Of a stretch of 64,000 bases of DNA, positions 55,152-63,994 are shown piece by piece; position 1 is the first letter of the stretch; each line of letters begins with the position of its first letter. This DNA comes from Paenibacillus segetis (GTDB taxonomy: Bacteria; Bacillota; Bacilli; Paenibacillales; Paenibacillaceae), in NCBI RefSeq assembly GCF_014639155.1, contig NZ_BMFT01000001.1, forward strand, positions 2,356,001-2,420,000, written 5' to 3'. Both the position numbers and the translations under genes were made by a program. The notes beneath the pieces were generated by a model that saw only the letters and a list, made by a program, of their open reading frames with translations, was not told where the DNA came from and did no database searches.

Positions 55152-56363
55152 TCACTTATTATTTAATGCCAACTCATGTATGTTAAGTTTCGTATACACC
55201 TTAAAATAAACCCAGATCGCATTTAACAATAACAACGCACTGGTAATAAGGAATACATAATGGATACCAAACCACGCTGCCACTTGCCCACCTAACACCG
55301 AACCTGCAAATGTGCCTAAATATCCTGCCGACATGTTAAAACCAAATACTCTACCTGTAAGAGAGCTCGGCGTAATTTTTTTGATCAGGATATTAACAGA
55401 GGGAATCAGACCTGCTGCTGCCAACCCGAACAAAAAACGTAAACCCATTAACTCCCAAGGATTACGTACAAAAGCTTGGGGGATGAAAATGAGTCCTGCC
55501 GCAATTAGGGCGACTAATATCACTTTCTGTGCTCCTATTTTGTCAGAAAGCTTCCCGAGTCTTGGAGCAGCGATGATATTCGCCAGTCCTGATGCTGAGA
55601 ATACGAATCCAGCTAACAGTGCGACATGACTTGTATTCCTTGATAACTGCGTAATATATACGGTTATAATAGGCTCTACAGAATACAAAGCCACCGTCAA
55701 TACGAAAAAGGTAACAAACAAAGTAAGAGTCAAGCTTTTCTCAGGAACAATACTCCATACTTCCTTAATACTTAACGTCTTTTTGTGCTCACGAACAAAG
55801 TTTTCCTTTACTAAGAATACTGTCGTTATAAACGCAATCAAAAGGAGTGCACCCGTAATGAAAAATGAATGTTGTATACCAAAGTTCTCGGCAACATAAC
55901 CACCAATCGTGGGCCCAAGTAAAGACCCAGCAATATTTGCCGTTGAAAGTGTGCCTAATGCCAACCCTGCATGTTCTTGGTCCGTCTGGGTTGCGATCAA
56001 TGTTGTACAAGCTGTACTGTAACCGGTGATAGCCCCCTGCAACATTCTGAGTCCGATCAATACATATACATTGTGAGCAAACCCCATACTTCCTACCACT
56101 ACCGCCATCCCTAGGCTTGCCCGCAAGAGCATAGGTTTTCGTCCGTATTTGTCAGCCGCCATACCCCAAATAGGTGAGAAAATTGCCGAGATGATAAACG
56201 TAATTCCAAAAGCTATACCGGAATATTGTGCAATAGAATTTGCATTATGAACTCCCAGTTGCTTGATATAAAGCGGCAAGATCGGCGCTAACTGACTCAT
56301 TCCCACACCTGTTACAAACATCCCAAACCAGCAAACGATTAAATTCCGTTTCCAAATCGGCAT
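55152..56363 (-). CDS. MFS multidrug transporter (MdtG/YwoG-like)
   Basis: This 403-residue transporter has about 12 helices, the A motif [13 protein letters not shown] after helix 2 and a second copy [12 protein letters not shown] in the C-terminal half. The pattern is that of drug:H+ antiporters of the DHA1 group. AAGGAAGG lies before the ATG. It is followed by the isochorismatase-like gene and preceded by an AraC regulator on the same strand. Confidence 0.91.
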   Translation of the reverse strand: MPIWKRNLIVCWFGMFVTGVGMSQLAPILPLYIKQLGVHNANSIAQYSGIAFGITFIISAIFSPIWGMAADKYGRKPMLLRASLGMAVVVGSMGFAHNVYVLIGLRMLQGAITGYSTACTTLIATQTDQEHAGLALGTLSTANIAGSLLGPTIGGYVAENFGIQHSFFITGALLLIAFITTVFLVKENFVREHKKTLSIKEVWSIVPEKSLTLTLFVTFFVLTVALYSVEPIITVYITQLSRNTSHVALLAGFVFSASGLANIIAAPRLGKLSDKIGAQKVILVALIAAGLIFIPQAFVRNPWELMGLRFLFGLAAAGLIPSVNILIKKITPSSLTGRVFGFNMSAGYLGTFAGSVLGGQVAAWFGIHYVFLITSALLLLNAIWVYFKVYTKLNIHELALNNK

Positions 56364-56466
56364 AAATAAAAGCCTTCCTTCTGCTATGGTTCAATTATTG
56401 TACGGAATCACTTAACAATAACATCCTCATATTAACAGCCGGATCGGCTTCATTCCATGCATTATA

Positions 56467-57297
56467 TTAAACTCCATGGACATTTTTGCTGTAGTATTCT
56501 GATGGACTTATTCCTTCAATTCTTTTGAATATCCTGCTGAAGTAAAATTCATCCGTAAATCCAAGTTCCCCAGCTACCTCTTTAATTTTTTTGTCACCTT
56601 CAAGAATCATTTCCTTAGCTTTATCCATTTTCATTTTATTAAAATACTCAATAACAGAATATCCTGTAACAACTTTGAATGCTCTCGATAAATAAGTAGA
56701 AGATAACTGAACTAAATCTGCTAATTCAGTTAAGGTGACTCTATGATTCATATGTTGATTCATGTATTGAATGATCTTCTCAATTTTTAAAGAAGTAGCG
56801 TAATTTTGATTTTGTTTTTTTACATTTTGAGCTATTGCAATGAATAATTGCTGGAGCAAAGTCTTTGACATAAACTCATATCCTGGTAGTTTCGCATTCC
56901 AGCAATCAAGTAATTTTTTAAACAAATCCTCAATTTGATAATAATCCTTTAAATGTTGTGCAGCGTCTAGCGAGAGCATTTGCACTTCGTCACAAACAGA
57001 CCACTTACCTTCATTAAAGCTCACGTTTGCATAACTAAAGTGTACAGATTGAAAACAGATCGGAATTTCAGTATCTATCTCTATTGAATGCAATACATCA
57101 GGACAAATGTAGAATAGCATACCTTCTTTAAGCTGATAGCTTTTCTTACCAATGACTACGTTACCCTTCCCACCGGTAAAAAAGATAAGTTCATGATGTT
57201 GAAGAGTTCTAGTCAATTTCTTCAGATGTTTTCTTGGTTCTTTAAACTTCTTGCCGTTACAGTAGTGAATGTGAAAAAACAATTTATTAATATTCAT
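56467..57297 (-). CDS. AraC family transcriptional regulator with cupin-like sensor
   Basis: This 276-residue protein has an N-terminal cupin-like ligand domain (about 20-130, with GGKGNVVIGKKSYQLKEGML) and a C-terminal AraC double HTH (about 175-275, VTLTELADLVQLSSTYLSRAF and EVAGELGFTDEFYFSRIFK). The ATG at 57297 has GGAGG close upstream. It may control the MFS exporter and hydrolase genes that follow on the same strand. Confidence 0.91.
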   Translation of the reverse strand: MNINKLFFHIHYCNGKKFKEPRKHLKKLTRTLQHHELIFFTGGKGNVVIGKKSYQLKEGMLFYICPDVLHSIEIDTEIPICFQSVHFSYANVSFNEGKWSVCDEVQMLSLDAAQHLKDYYQIEDLFKKLLDCWNAKLPGYEFMSKTLLQQLFIAIAQNVKKQNQNYATSLKIEKIIQYMNQHMNHRVTLTELADLVQLSSTYLSRAFKVVTGYSVIEYFNKMKMDKAKEMILEGDKKIKEVAGELGFTDEFYFSRIFKRIEGISPSEYYSKNVHGV

Positions 57298-57475
57298 ATT
57301 TCCTCCATGATCAAAAAAAGTAGCGGTCATCAATCTATGTTTACAGCTGTTCAAACATTGACATATTTACGCAGGTAAAAATTGAATGCAACTGTTTTTT
57401 ACCTGTTTTTTCAACAATGCAGCTGAGATAATAAATACAGAAAGTTCCTTCCAAAATATCCCGGAGGTGGTCGAC

Positions 57476-58405
57476 GTGAAAACGATTAAAAGAATTACTT
57501 CAGATACAATAAGTGAGTTTGCAGAAAAGATTGAACAAGCTAAAGAGAATTTCATACCTATGTTACCCTTTGTTAGGATGCCACTGCATAATTTTGATAT
57601 TTATAAATTTTTCAGTGACAAAGGTATTTATTTAATTGATTACATTGAAGATGAGTATTGTCTATACCATCTTTATCATTTAAGTGAGGGGGATGATACT
57701 TTAAGAGCAACGTTAATTCTTCCATCCAATTGGGATAAACGGTTCGAAATTATCGAACAATCTATTCCGCACATTAAAGAATGGTTCTTGGAGGAAGATG
57801 ACTCTAAAAAGTTTATCATTCAATCGCTTGAATACGGTGAAATTGAATATTATCCTACACTTTCCCATTACTTAATTCCTACCATTGTTAGAAATGGATA
57901 TGAACCAAAATACAGAATGTATATGAAAAGGGATGGGAGTCTCCCCCTTCCTCAAGTAACTGAACTCGATGAGGGCTTATCAGAAACAAATTATTCGGAT
58001 GATCTTCTAGATGATGTTACAAACTTCTACTATGACTCTACCAGTAATTATCGCTATTTCACAAATTGTACTCATGATGAATTTCTGGAAATGCTAGAAC
58101 AAGATTTCACTATTCGAAATTCAAAGTTTATAACCGATGATCAAGGTAAAATTGTGTCTGGTATTATTGTAACTCAAGACTTAGAGAAAGTATGGATTGA
58201 TAATTTCTCAGTAAGTCCTGAATATAATAACAGCCATATCGGTGAGTACCTTTTAAGTAAGACAATTTTAGATTTGTCCAAAGATTACCCTGACGAGACA
58301 CTTTATATTTATTTAAATAGAGACTGTTATGACGCGATTTCGGCTTGTGAGAACAATGGTTTTGTTCCGTTTGAATTCTGGACGGACATGATTTTTGAGA
58401 GATAA
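57476..58405 (+). CDS. GNAT-domain protein with extra N-terminal domain
   Basis: This 309-residue protein has an unrecognised N-terminal half and a C-terminal GNAT domain (about 165-305), with WIDNFSVSPEYNNSHIGEYL as the acetyl-CoA region and ACENNGFVPF at the end. The loop lacks the usual Arg/Gly pattern (NNSHIG), so cofactor binding may be weak. The GTG at 57476 follows GGAGGTGG. It heads a small operon with a CD3324-like HTH protein and a zinc-ribbon protein. Confidence 0.82.
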   Translation: MKTIKRITSDTISEFAEKIEQAKENFIPMLPFVRMPLHNFDIYKFFSDKGIYLIDYIEDEYCLYHLYHLSEGDDTLRATLILPSNWDKRFEIIEQSIPHIKEWFLEEDDSKKFIIQSLEYGEIEYYPTLSHYLIPTIVRNGYEPKYRMYMKRDGSLPLPQVTELDEGLSETNYSDDLLDDVTNFYYDSTSNYRYFTNCTHDEFLEMLEQDFTIRNSKFITDDQGKIVSGIIVTQDLEKVWIDNFSVSPEYNNSHIGEYLLSKTILDLSKDYPDETLYIYLNRDCYDAISACENNGFVPFEFWTDMIFER

Positions 58406-58439
58406 TATCCTTTTATTAGCACTAATGGAGGTCTATTTA

Positions 58440-58754
58440 TTGAATTATAAAAATGCTAAAGATATATTTCCTCCCGAATTGTTAAGAGAGATTCAAAACT
58501 ATGTTCATGGTGAGCGAGTATATATTCCGCAACTGGAAAATGTGAGAACCGATTGGGGTAAAAAAAGTGGTTCAAGACAGGAGATCACTTTCCGAAATAA
58601 TGAGATTTCAAAAAAGCACAAAGATGGATTAAGTATTGATGAATTATCTGAAATCTTCTGTTTGAGCAGTGAGTCCATTCGAAAGATCGTCTATAAAAAC
58701 TTAAAAAATGCAAATAAATGCATAGAAGGAGATTCAAATGTCCAAAAATCATAG
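58440..58754 (+). CDS. CD3324-like HTH protein
   Basis: This 104-residue protein resembles the CD3324/Mor-like group: IFPPELLREIQNYVHGERVY near the start and an HTH (KDGLSIDELSEIFCLSSESI) near the end. The TTG at 58440 has GGAGG at 8 bases, giving a start of MNYKNAKD. The gene ends 17 bases inside the next gene, the zinc-ribbon protein. It is probably a DNA-binding regulator. A decayed copy of its 3' end lies before the second zinc-ribbon gene. Confidence 0.83.
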   Translation: MNYKNAKDIFPPELLREIQNYVHGERVYIPQLENVRTDWGKKSGSRQEITFRNNEISKKHKDGLSIDELSEIFCLSSESIRKIVYKNLKNANKCIEGDSNVQKS

Positions 58755-58908
58755 AGGCAAAGGATTGTATTCCTTACCTTCCAGAGGAAGAGGAACATGT
58801 CCTGTTTGTAAGGCAACGCGCATCAAAGTATTATATGCACTTCTAACTCAAAACGATGATAAATTGACTGTATGCAAGAGATGTCGTAATAAAACAGTAA
58901 ATATTTGA
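58738..58908 (+). CDS. Small zinc-ribbon protein, copy 1
   Basis: This 56-residue protein has two Cys pairs, CPVC (21-24) and CKRC (46-49), that should bind one zinc, after a basic start (MSKNHRGKG). AAGGAGA lies before the ATG and the start overlaps the preceding HTH gene by 17 bases. A close paralogue is at 60613-60783. Its partnership with an HTH gene suggests a role in DNA or RNA binding or regulation; no function is known to me. Confidence 0.8.
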   Translation: MSKNHRGKGLYSLPSRGRGTCPVCKATRIKVLYALLTQNDDKLTVCKRCRNKTVNI

Positions 58909-58914
58909 TGTTAC

Positions 58915-58944
58915 AAACGCCTGAACATTGATGTTTGGGCGTTT
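58915..58944 (+). terminator. Terminator after zinc-ribbon copy 1
   Basis: AAACGCCTGAACAT pairs with ATGTTTGGGCGTTT (with G-U pairs), followed by Ts. It resembles the terminator at 60478-60510. Confidence 0.8.
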
Positions 58945-58987
58945 TATTTTCAGGATTATAATATGGCGATCATCGCAAGTTCCTATT

Positions 58988-59926
58988 CTACAAATTATCT
59001 AGTACATCTTTATAATACTTTCTTAAATGTTCCTTTAAGATAATAGGTTCTACTATGTTGATGGATTTACCATAGCTAACCAGATAGTTAACTATGAACT
59101 CAACTTCATTTGGCTCATACCAACCAACAATATAGTTACTTTCATTCTCGGTGATTAGCTCCATAGATGGGAACTGTTGCTGTTGAAAATGCGCTACCCC
59201 ATCTTGATCTATTAAGCACTTAAATTTAACTGCGTGTTCAGATGGTTTCCAGAGTGAATGTGCATTATGAACATTAATATCCGTTAAGTCAATTAACGGT
59301 TCAGTGTTCGTTATTTCCACTGAAGTAATACGATCGCAGCGGAATACGCGATAAGCTTGTTTCGTTACATCATAAGCCTGACAATACCAATAACCTTTCA
59401 TTGCATAAATAGCGATTGGCTGAATGCTACGAGTTCCTTCTTGTTGCGTTGTTTGATAATAGATGTTCAATACTTCTTGTTTAATGGCTGCAAGCAATAA
59501 GGTTTCTAAATGTTCACTTTCTTTGATTTGCTCTGTGTTGCGAAAGATGACCCTGTCTTGAATTCTTTCTATATGCTGACGTTGTTTTTCTGCTAATGCG
59601 TTAATAAATTTCTCATGAATTGAATGGAATGATACTTGAAAAGGTAGATCCGAGAAGCTACGCAGTGCCTGCATTGCGAAATAAAGCGCATAAATTTCCT
59701 GACTGTTAAAAGAAATCGGGGGTAATGTCATTTGATTCAGTAAATAATAACCTCCATACCGACCGTATTCCACATAAATGGGTGCACCAATCTCCTCTAG
59801 TGACGAAATGTCTCGTAATGCTGTTCTCTTAGAAATATGAAATTCTTGCATTAAATCTTGCAACATAAACCGTTGTTTTTGATTGATAAAACGTAGCATT
59901 TGATTTAAACGTTCTGATTTTTTCAT
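58988..59926 (-). CDS. WYL-domain transcriptional regulator (YafY-like)
   Basis: This 312-residue protein has an N-terminal HTH_11/DeoR-like winged helix (about 5-60, MLQDLMQEFHISKRTALRDI), a middle helical region and a WYL domain (about 135-225, YAMKGYWYCQAYDVTK) with a C-terminal WCX extension. It is divergent from the VOC gene, with only 87 bases between the two starts, and may regulate it. The ligand is unknown. Confidence 0.91.
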   Translation of the reverse strand: MKKSERLNQMLRFINQKQRFMLQDLMQEFHISKRTALRDISSLEEIGAPIYVEYGRYGGYYLLNQMTLPPISFNSQEIYALYFAMQALRSFSDLPFQVSFHSIHEKFINALAEKQRQHIERIQDRVIFRNTEQIKESEHLETLLLAAIKQEVLNIYYQTTQQEGTRSIQPIAIYAMKGYWYCQAYDVTKQAYRVFRCDRITSVEITNTEPLIDLTDINVHNAHSLWKPSEHAVKFKCLIDQDGVAHFQQQQFPSMELITENESNYIVGWYEPNEVEFIVNYLVSYGKSINIVEPIILKEHLRKYYKDVLDNL

Positions 59927-60013
59927 AAAACGACCTCTTAATGGTGCCGATTATTGTCACCTTTATTTTATATACTTGTTAGTGTAATAAAAAATTGATT
60001 GGGAGGCAATATC

Positions 60014-60457
60014 ATGAATTTTGAAGTAATTACATTTCTATCGCTGAATGGTCAAGGCGCCGCTGCTATTGAGTTTTATAAGAAGTATTTAGGAGCGACT
60101 GTTCTTTTCAAGAAAAACTATAAAGAGATGAAGGAAATGAATCCTAATTTTACTTATGAAGAAGGTCAAGATGAGTATATTACACATTCCGTGTTACAAA
60201 TCGGTGCGAATAAGCTAATGCTTGCCGAGGAAGCCATGGACACTACAAGGCCTTGGCAATTAGGCAATAGTGCATCTTTATGTATTCAGTCTCAAGACAA
60301 AGTCGTAATTAAGAATCTCTATGACTCGCTTATTCAACATGAAAGAGTTATCATTTTAGCACCCTATGAAGCTAATGCGTTTAGTCCAGGCTATGCCATT
60401 GTACGGGATCCATTTGGAGTTATTATTCAGCTTTGCGTAACGGTACATGATTTTTAA
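60014..60457 (+). CDS. VOC family protein (PhnB/glyoxalase-like)
   Basis: This 147-residue protein is a VOC fold of the PhnB type: VITFLSLNGQGAAAIEFYKK at the N-terminus and DPFGVIIQLCV at the C-terminus. The usual metal residues are only partly present, so it may be a binding protein or a resistance-type protein rather than a glyoxalase. The ATG at 60014 has GGGAGG at 7 bases. A WYL regulator is transcribed divergently. Confidence 0.88.
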   Translation: MNFEVITFLSLNGQGAAAIEFYKKYLGATVLFKKNYKEMKEMNPNFTYEEGQDEYITHSVLQIGANKLMLAEEAMDTTRPWQLGNSASLCIQSQDKVVIKNLYDSLIQHERVIILAPYEANAFSPGYAIVRDPFGVIIQLCVTVHDF

Positions 60458-60477
60458 CTATCATATTTGATTTTACA

Positions 60478-60510
60478 GACGCCCGAACATAATTGTTTGG
60501 GTGTTTTTTT
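60478..60510 (+). terminator. Terminator of the VOC gene
   Basis: GACGCCCGAACA pairs with TGTTTGGGTGTT (G-U pairs allowed), followed by more Ts, 20 bases after the VOC stop. The hairpin is similar to that at 58915-58944. Confidence 0.8.
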
Positions 60511-60521
60511 ATATGTAACAA

Positions 60522-60611
60522 CGTTTTTTTTGTTGGAGTAAGAAGTCTATTCGAAAAAAGATACACATAAACTTAAAAGGCACAGAACTTTATATAAAAG
60601 GAGATTATTAA
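60522..60611 (+). pseudogene. Decayed 3' end of a CD3324-like HTH gene
   Basis: An open frame reading FCWSKKSIRKK, then IHINLKG and IKGDY before TAA, aligns with FCLSSESIRKI, YKNLKN and IEGDS at the end of the intact HTH gene 58440-58754. It lies in the same position directly before a zinc-ribbon gene. No start codon or N-terminal half remains. It shows that the HTH and zinc-ribbon genes were duplicated together and one HTH copy was lost. Confidence 0.6.
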
Positions 60612-60612
60612 A

Positions 60613-60783
60613 ATGTCAAAAAATCATAGAGGAAAAGCGCTTTGGAGATTACCTTCCAGAAGTAGAGGAACATGCCCTGTTTGTAAGGCAGAACGTATTA
60701 AACTACTATATACATTACTAACGGAAAACGGTACGAAACTAACGGTTTGCAAGCGATGTCAACATAAAATAGTCAGTGTGTAA
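60613..60783 (+). CDS. Small zinc-ribbon protein, copy 2
   Basis: This 56-residue paralogue of the protein at 58738-58908 has the same length and zinc ligands (CPVC 21-24, CKRC 46-49); about two thirds of positions are identical. AAAGGAG lies 9 bases before the ATG. The retained ligands and ribosome site suggest that it is still expressed although its HTH partner is decayed. Confidence 0.78.
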   Translation: MSKNHRGKALWRLPSRSRGTCPVCKAERIKLLYTLLTENGTKLTVCKRCQHKIVSV

Positions 60784-60914
60784 ATGCCCATAATACAACA
60801 GAACCATAGGTTAGAGAGTATAGTAGCAGCTGAGATTCCTTTCATTTGATTTATCTGTCAATTTGGGACGTAAACCTTCAAACACTTGGTTGACATCTAT
60901 AGCCTATATCACAG

Positions 60915-60951
60915 GCAGAAAGGAAGTGACTCTAAGTCACTTCCTTTCTGC
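60915..60951. terminator. 17-bp perfect hairpin downstream of the GH85 gene
   Basis: The arms 60915-60931 and 60935-60951 are fully complementary around a three-base loop, just after the GH85 stop on the minus strand. No strong T run follows, so it may stabilise the 3' end or terminate weakly. Confidence 0.55.
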
Positions 60952-60960
60952 GCTAATAAA

Positions 60961-63744
60961 CTATTTCAACCCCATTACTTCAAAGCCGTAAATTCTTGCT
61001 GCCGTATCTCCACCTTGCGTAGGCTTATTAATAACAAGACGTACATAGCGGGCTGAAGTTAATTCGATGGCATGTCTACTTTCACCTTGCGTATTATCGT
61101 TGACACTAACCGCATCGATCCATTTTTTCCCGTCAATGCTATACTGAATTTTATAATCACGAGTATTAAAAGCTGCTGGCTCGCCGCCCATCTCCGCATG
61201 TTTTATTACAAATTCGCTAATTTTATGTTCGGCATCCAAATCAACCGTCAATGTATGCGGTGCTTCGCCCACTGCACACCACTTCGTCTTGTCATTCGTG
61301 TCCAGCGCAAACTTCGGAGCCTCGTTGTCATTCACAAAGCTGGAAGCGCTCGCCGTCTTGTCAAGAGCTAAGTTAACGATACCGTTAGTCGCTTCTTTAG
61401 TTACGGTAATTAATTTCTTCTTCAACACATTTTCGCCAACACTATTTTTGGCTGTTAAGGTAACTTCGTAATTTCCTTCTTCTCTATAATTCACTTTCGG
61501 ATTACGCTCCGTGCTGGACGACGGCTCGCCGCCTGGGAAACTCCAGTTCCATTGTTCCGTTACCTCGGAAGATAAATCCGTCAATTGAACCGTGTCGCCA
61601 GGAGCTATCAAGGTTTGTTCCGCTTTAAAGGCTGCGATCGGTTGTGGATACTCTGGCCATTTGAAGCTTACAGCCGCCCCTTTGCCTTGTTGATAATGAC
61701 GGTTCACTGGTATTACCACTATTTTCGTCGATAACTCTTTATCCAATCGCTTCATTTCAGGAACATAATACACGTTATTACCGGTACTCCCTAACAGAAT
61801 ATATTTACCATCAGGCTGAACGCGATAGACCTGATAGTATAATACATCCGAATGATCTTCAGGCTCATTCCATGTCAAGCGGGCGTCTCCATAAATTCCG
61901 TCCCGGAACTCATTCTCCGTCACCTTTAATGTTGTTACAGCCTTCACCATTTTCGCATTAGCCTGATCTTTTGTACTTATTACTGACAACTGTCCGATAT
62001 GAGCAACGTAATCCGCTTTCCCCTTCGTCGCCTCAAATTTCAACGATAGTCCTACGATTTTTCGTCCTTTATACTGTTCTAATGAAATACTTCCTTGTTT
62101 CCAAGCTCCCTGCTCCCCTACGGGTTCCCACTTCTTCGGTTCAAAAAATTCATATTCGTCAGGTGCATCAGAAAAAGCAGCACCAATCTTAACTTTACCC
62201 GCATCGGAGTTAGCCTGGTAAGTAACAGACAATTCCGTCGTTGCTGCTACAGGCATATTCGCTTTGTAAAGCTTGATATGAGTTGAGGAATCCTGCGCCA
62301 AATCACCTGCTACTTTCAGGGAGGTGCCACCATAAAAGGATTTATTAAAATCAAAGCTTGGTTTAAGAGTTCCACTTCCTACCGTTTCCGTAATCCAACG
62401 CCAGGTTGGCAATATGTCCTGCAAACTCCTGTTGCTCCAATCCTTGTCGCGCATAACTTTCCCATTGACAGCGAATATATGACCATTCCCCGTGTTAAAG
62501 TGCGTTATAAACTCGGAGCCTGACAGCACGGTCTTATCAACGATGTCATGGGCAATTCCTCTCCAAGAAAGGGGATCTGCACCTTCTGGTAGCGCTGTTT
62601 GCTCTGGATTTTTATTATTTCCGACCCAAAAAATTTGTTCTTTCTCCAAATATTCTTCATTACTCTTGGAACTGTTGAACGCCCAATCTGTTCGATATAT
62701 TCCGAGTGAAGTGGTCCCCGCTTGGCCGTCCGGAAAAATCACTGGCCAGTTATAGCTGCCCTCGTACCCTTCAGCCTCCACATCGATACCAGCATATAAG
62801 TCATATGGGCTGCGCCCCAACTCTTTCGCCTTCGTAGAAGAATTCAGATACGGTGTAATGTAGTCGTACTTTCCATTCTTGTCATCCCTGTACTGCCAGC
62901 GGAAATCGATAAATAAGTTATCCGAAACACGCTGCCCCATATCCTGAAAAAACAATTTATTCTTATCCGTTAATGAACCTTGCCACTTGACTGGTCCATC
63001 ATCAATCATCGAGTCGTACCAAATAATTTCCATCCTTGGCCCTTTAATTTGTTGCACATACTTTAGGAAGTTCACCATCTTCTGGGCATCCTCTGGCGTT
63101 CCCCCCTGCGTCTCCTGATTAATAAACCAACCGTCGAAGCCATAGTAATTCGCTACTTCGATAAGCTTATCACCTACCGGAAATGAACCGTCCTCATGTT
63201 GTGCTAATAAGTCATGCAACCAATCGATCCTACCACCATGCTCCGTTTGCGGCAAGAAAACGGTTCCATAAACCGGGACCCCGTTCTTATGAGCAGCATC
63301 GATTACGTCTGCACTCGGCGGTACAATCAACCCCTCACCAGCCGAGCCCCCCCACATCACTAATTTATCGATATATTGCCAGAAACTGAACGTATACGTA
63401 TGAAACTCTTCCGAGCCTTGCGAAGGCGCCCCGCTCGTACTTGAATACATAGAAGATAAAGCAATTACTTTTGGATCGACTTGGGCATGCTCATTCACTT
63501 TGGCTCCTGTTACACGTCCCTCCTGCAGCTTTACTGATCCTCTGTTAAAGGCGGCATCCGGATCTTTGTCAGGTGACCACTTCAGAAGAGTGTTCGGGTA
63601 CCAGTAAGATGAATGTGGCTGAGCAGCCTCGGCATGATCTGCAAATGCGAATAACGACACAGCCAACAGCGTTGTACCCGCCAGCAGTGCACACTTTTGC
63701 TTCCACTGGCTTCTTGAGAAATAGTTCGGTTTAATTTTCTTCAT
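60961..63744 (-). CDS. Secreted endo-beta-N-acetylglucosaminidase (GH85)
   Basis: This 927-residue protein has a signal peptide (cleavage near AEA-AQ at 40-41), a GH85 catalytic domain (about 95-400) with the Asn209/Glu211 pair in FINQETQGG, a beta-sandwich region (about 460-600), an Fn3-like segment, a PKD domain (about 690-775) and a C-terminal F5/8-type (discoidin) domain (about 785-925). GH85 enzymes cut the chitobiose core of N-glycans. There is no SLH or sortase anchor, so it should be released. AGGAGG precedes the ATG. Confidence 0.93.
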   Translation of the reverse strand: MKKIKPNYFSRSQWKQKCALLAGTTLLAVSLFAFADHAEAAQPHSSYWYPNTLLKWSPDKDPDAAFNRGSVKLQEGRVTGAKVNEHAQVDPKVIALSSMYSSTSGAPSQGSEEFHTYTFSFWQYIDKLVMWGGSAGEGLIVPPSADVIDAAHKNGVPVYGTVFLPQTEHGGRIDWLHDLLAQHEDGSFPVGDKLIEVANYYGFDGWFINQETQGGTPEDAQKMVNFLKYVQQIKGPRMEIIWYDSMIDDGPVKWQGSLTDKNKLFFQDMGQRVSDNLFIDFRWQYRDDKNGKYDYITPYLNSSTKAKELGRSPYDLYAGIDVEAEGYEGSYNWPVIFPDGQAGTTSLGIYRTDWAFNSSKSNEEYLEKEQIFWVGNNKNPEQTALPEGADPLSWRGIAHDIVDKTVLSGSEFITHFNTGNGHIFAVNGKVMRDKDWSNRSLQDILPTWRWITETVGSGTLKPSFDFNKSFYGGTSLKVAGDLAQDSSTHIKLYKANMPVAATTELSVTYQANSDAGKVKIGAAFSDAPDEYEFFEPKKWEPVGEQGAWKQGSISLEQYKGRKIVGLSLKFEATKGKADYVAHIGQLSVISTKDQANAKMVKAVTTLKVTENEFRDGIYGDARLTWNEPEDHSDVLYYQVYRVQPDGKYILLGSTGNNVYYVPEMKRLDKELSTKIVVIPVNRHYQQGKGAAVSFKWPEYPQPIAAFKAEQTLIAPGDTVQLTDLSSEVTEQWNWSFPGGEPSSSTERNPKVNYREEGNYEVTLTAKNSVGENVLKKKLITVTKEATNGIVNLALDKTASASSFVNDNEAPKFALDTNDKTKWCAVGEAPHTLTVDLDAEHKISEFVIKHAEMGGEPAAFNTRDYKIQYSIDGKKWIDAVSVNDNTQGESRHAIELTSARYVRLVINKPTQGGDTAARIYGFEVMGLK

Positions 63745-63787
63745 AAATATCCTCCTCGTATCCGCTTCTTACTGCTCTATTGTCCCA

Positions 63788-63801
63788 AGTAAGCGCTTCC
63801 G
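63788..63801. promoter_or_regulatory. cre-like site upstream of the GH85 gene
   Basis: AGTAAGCGCTTCCG keeps the central AAGCGCTT of the CcpA cre consensus but lacks the flanking TG/CA on both sides. It lies about 50 bases upstream of the GH85 start. It is a weaker match than the site at 29164-29177. Confidence 0.35.
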
Positions 63802-63994
63802 TGCACAAGTTGAAAAATACTAGATCATGATGGATAAACTAAAGATCTGCACACAAAAGAGAACTAAGCCCCATTCAGCCTACTCCTTCTCTTATTGAAT
63901 TCCCTTCATTCCAACAACATCGCTATTCATTTTAATTTTTAATAAGTATAATTAGACTATTCAATTATTTAGATTATTAAAGGAGATTATTACT

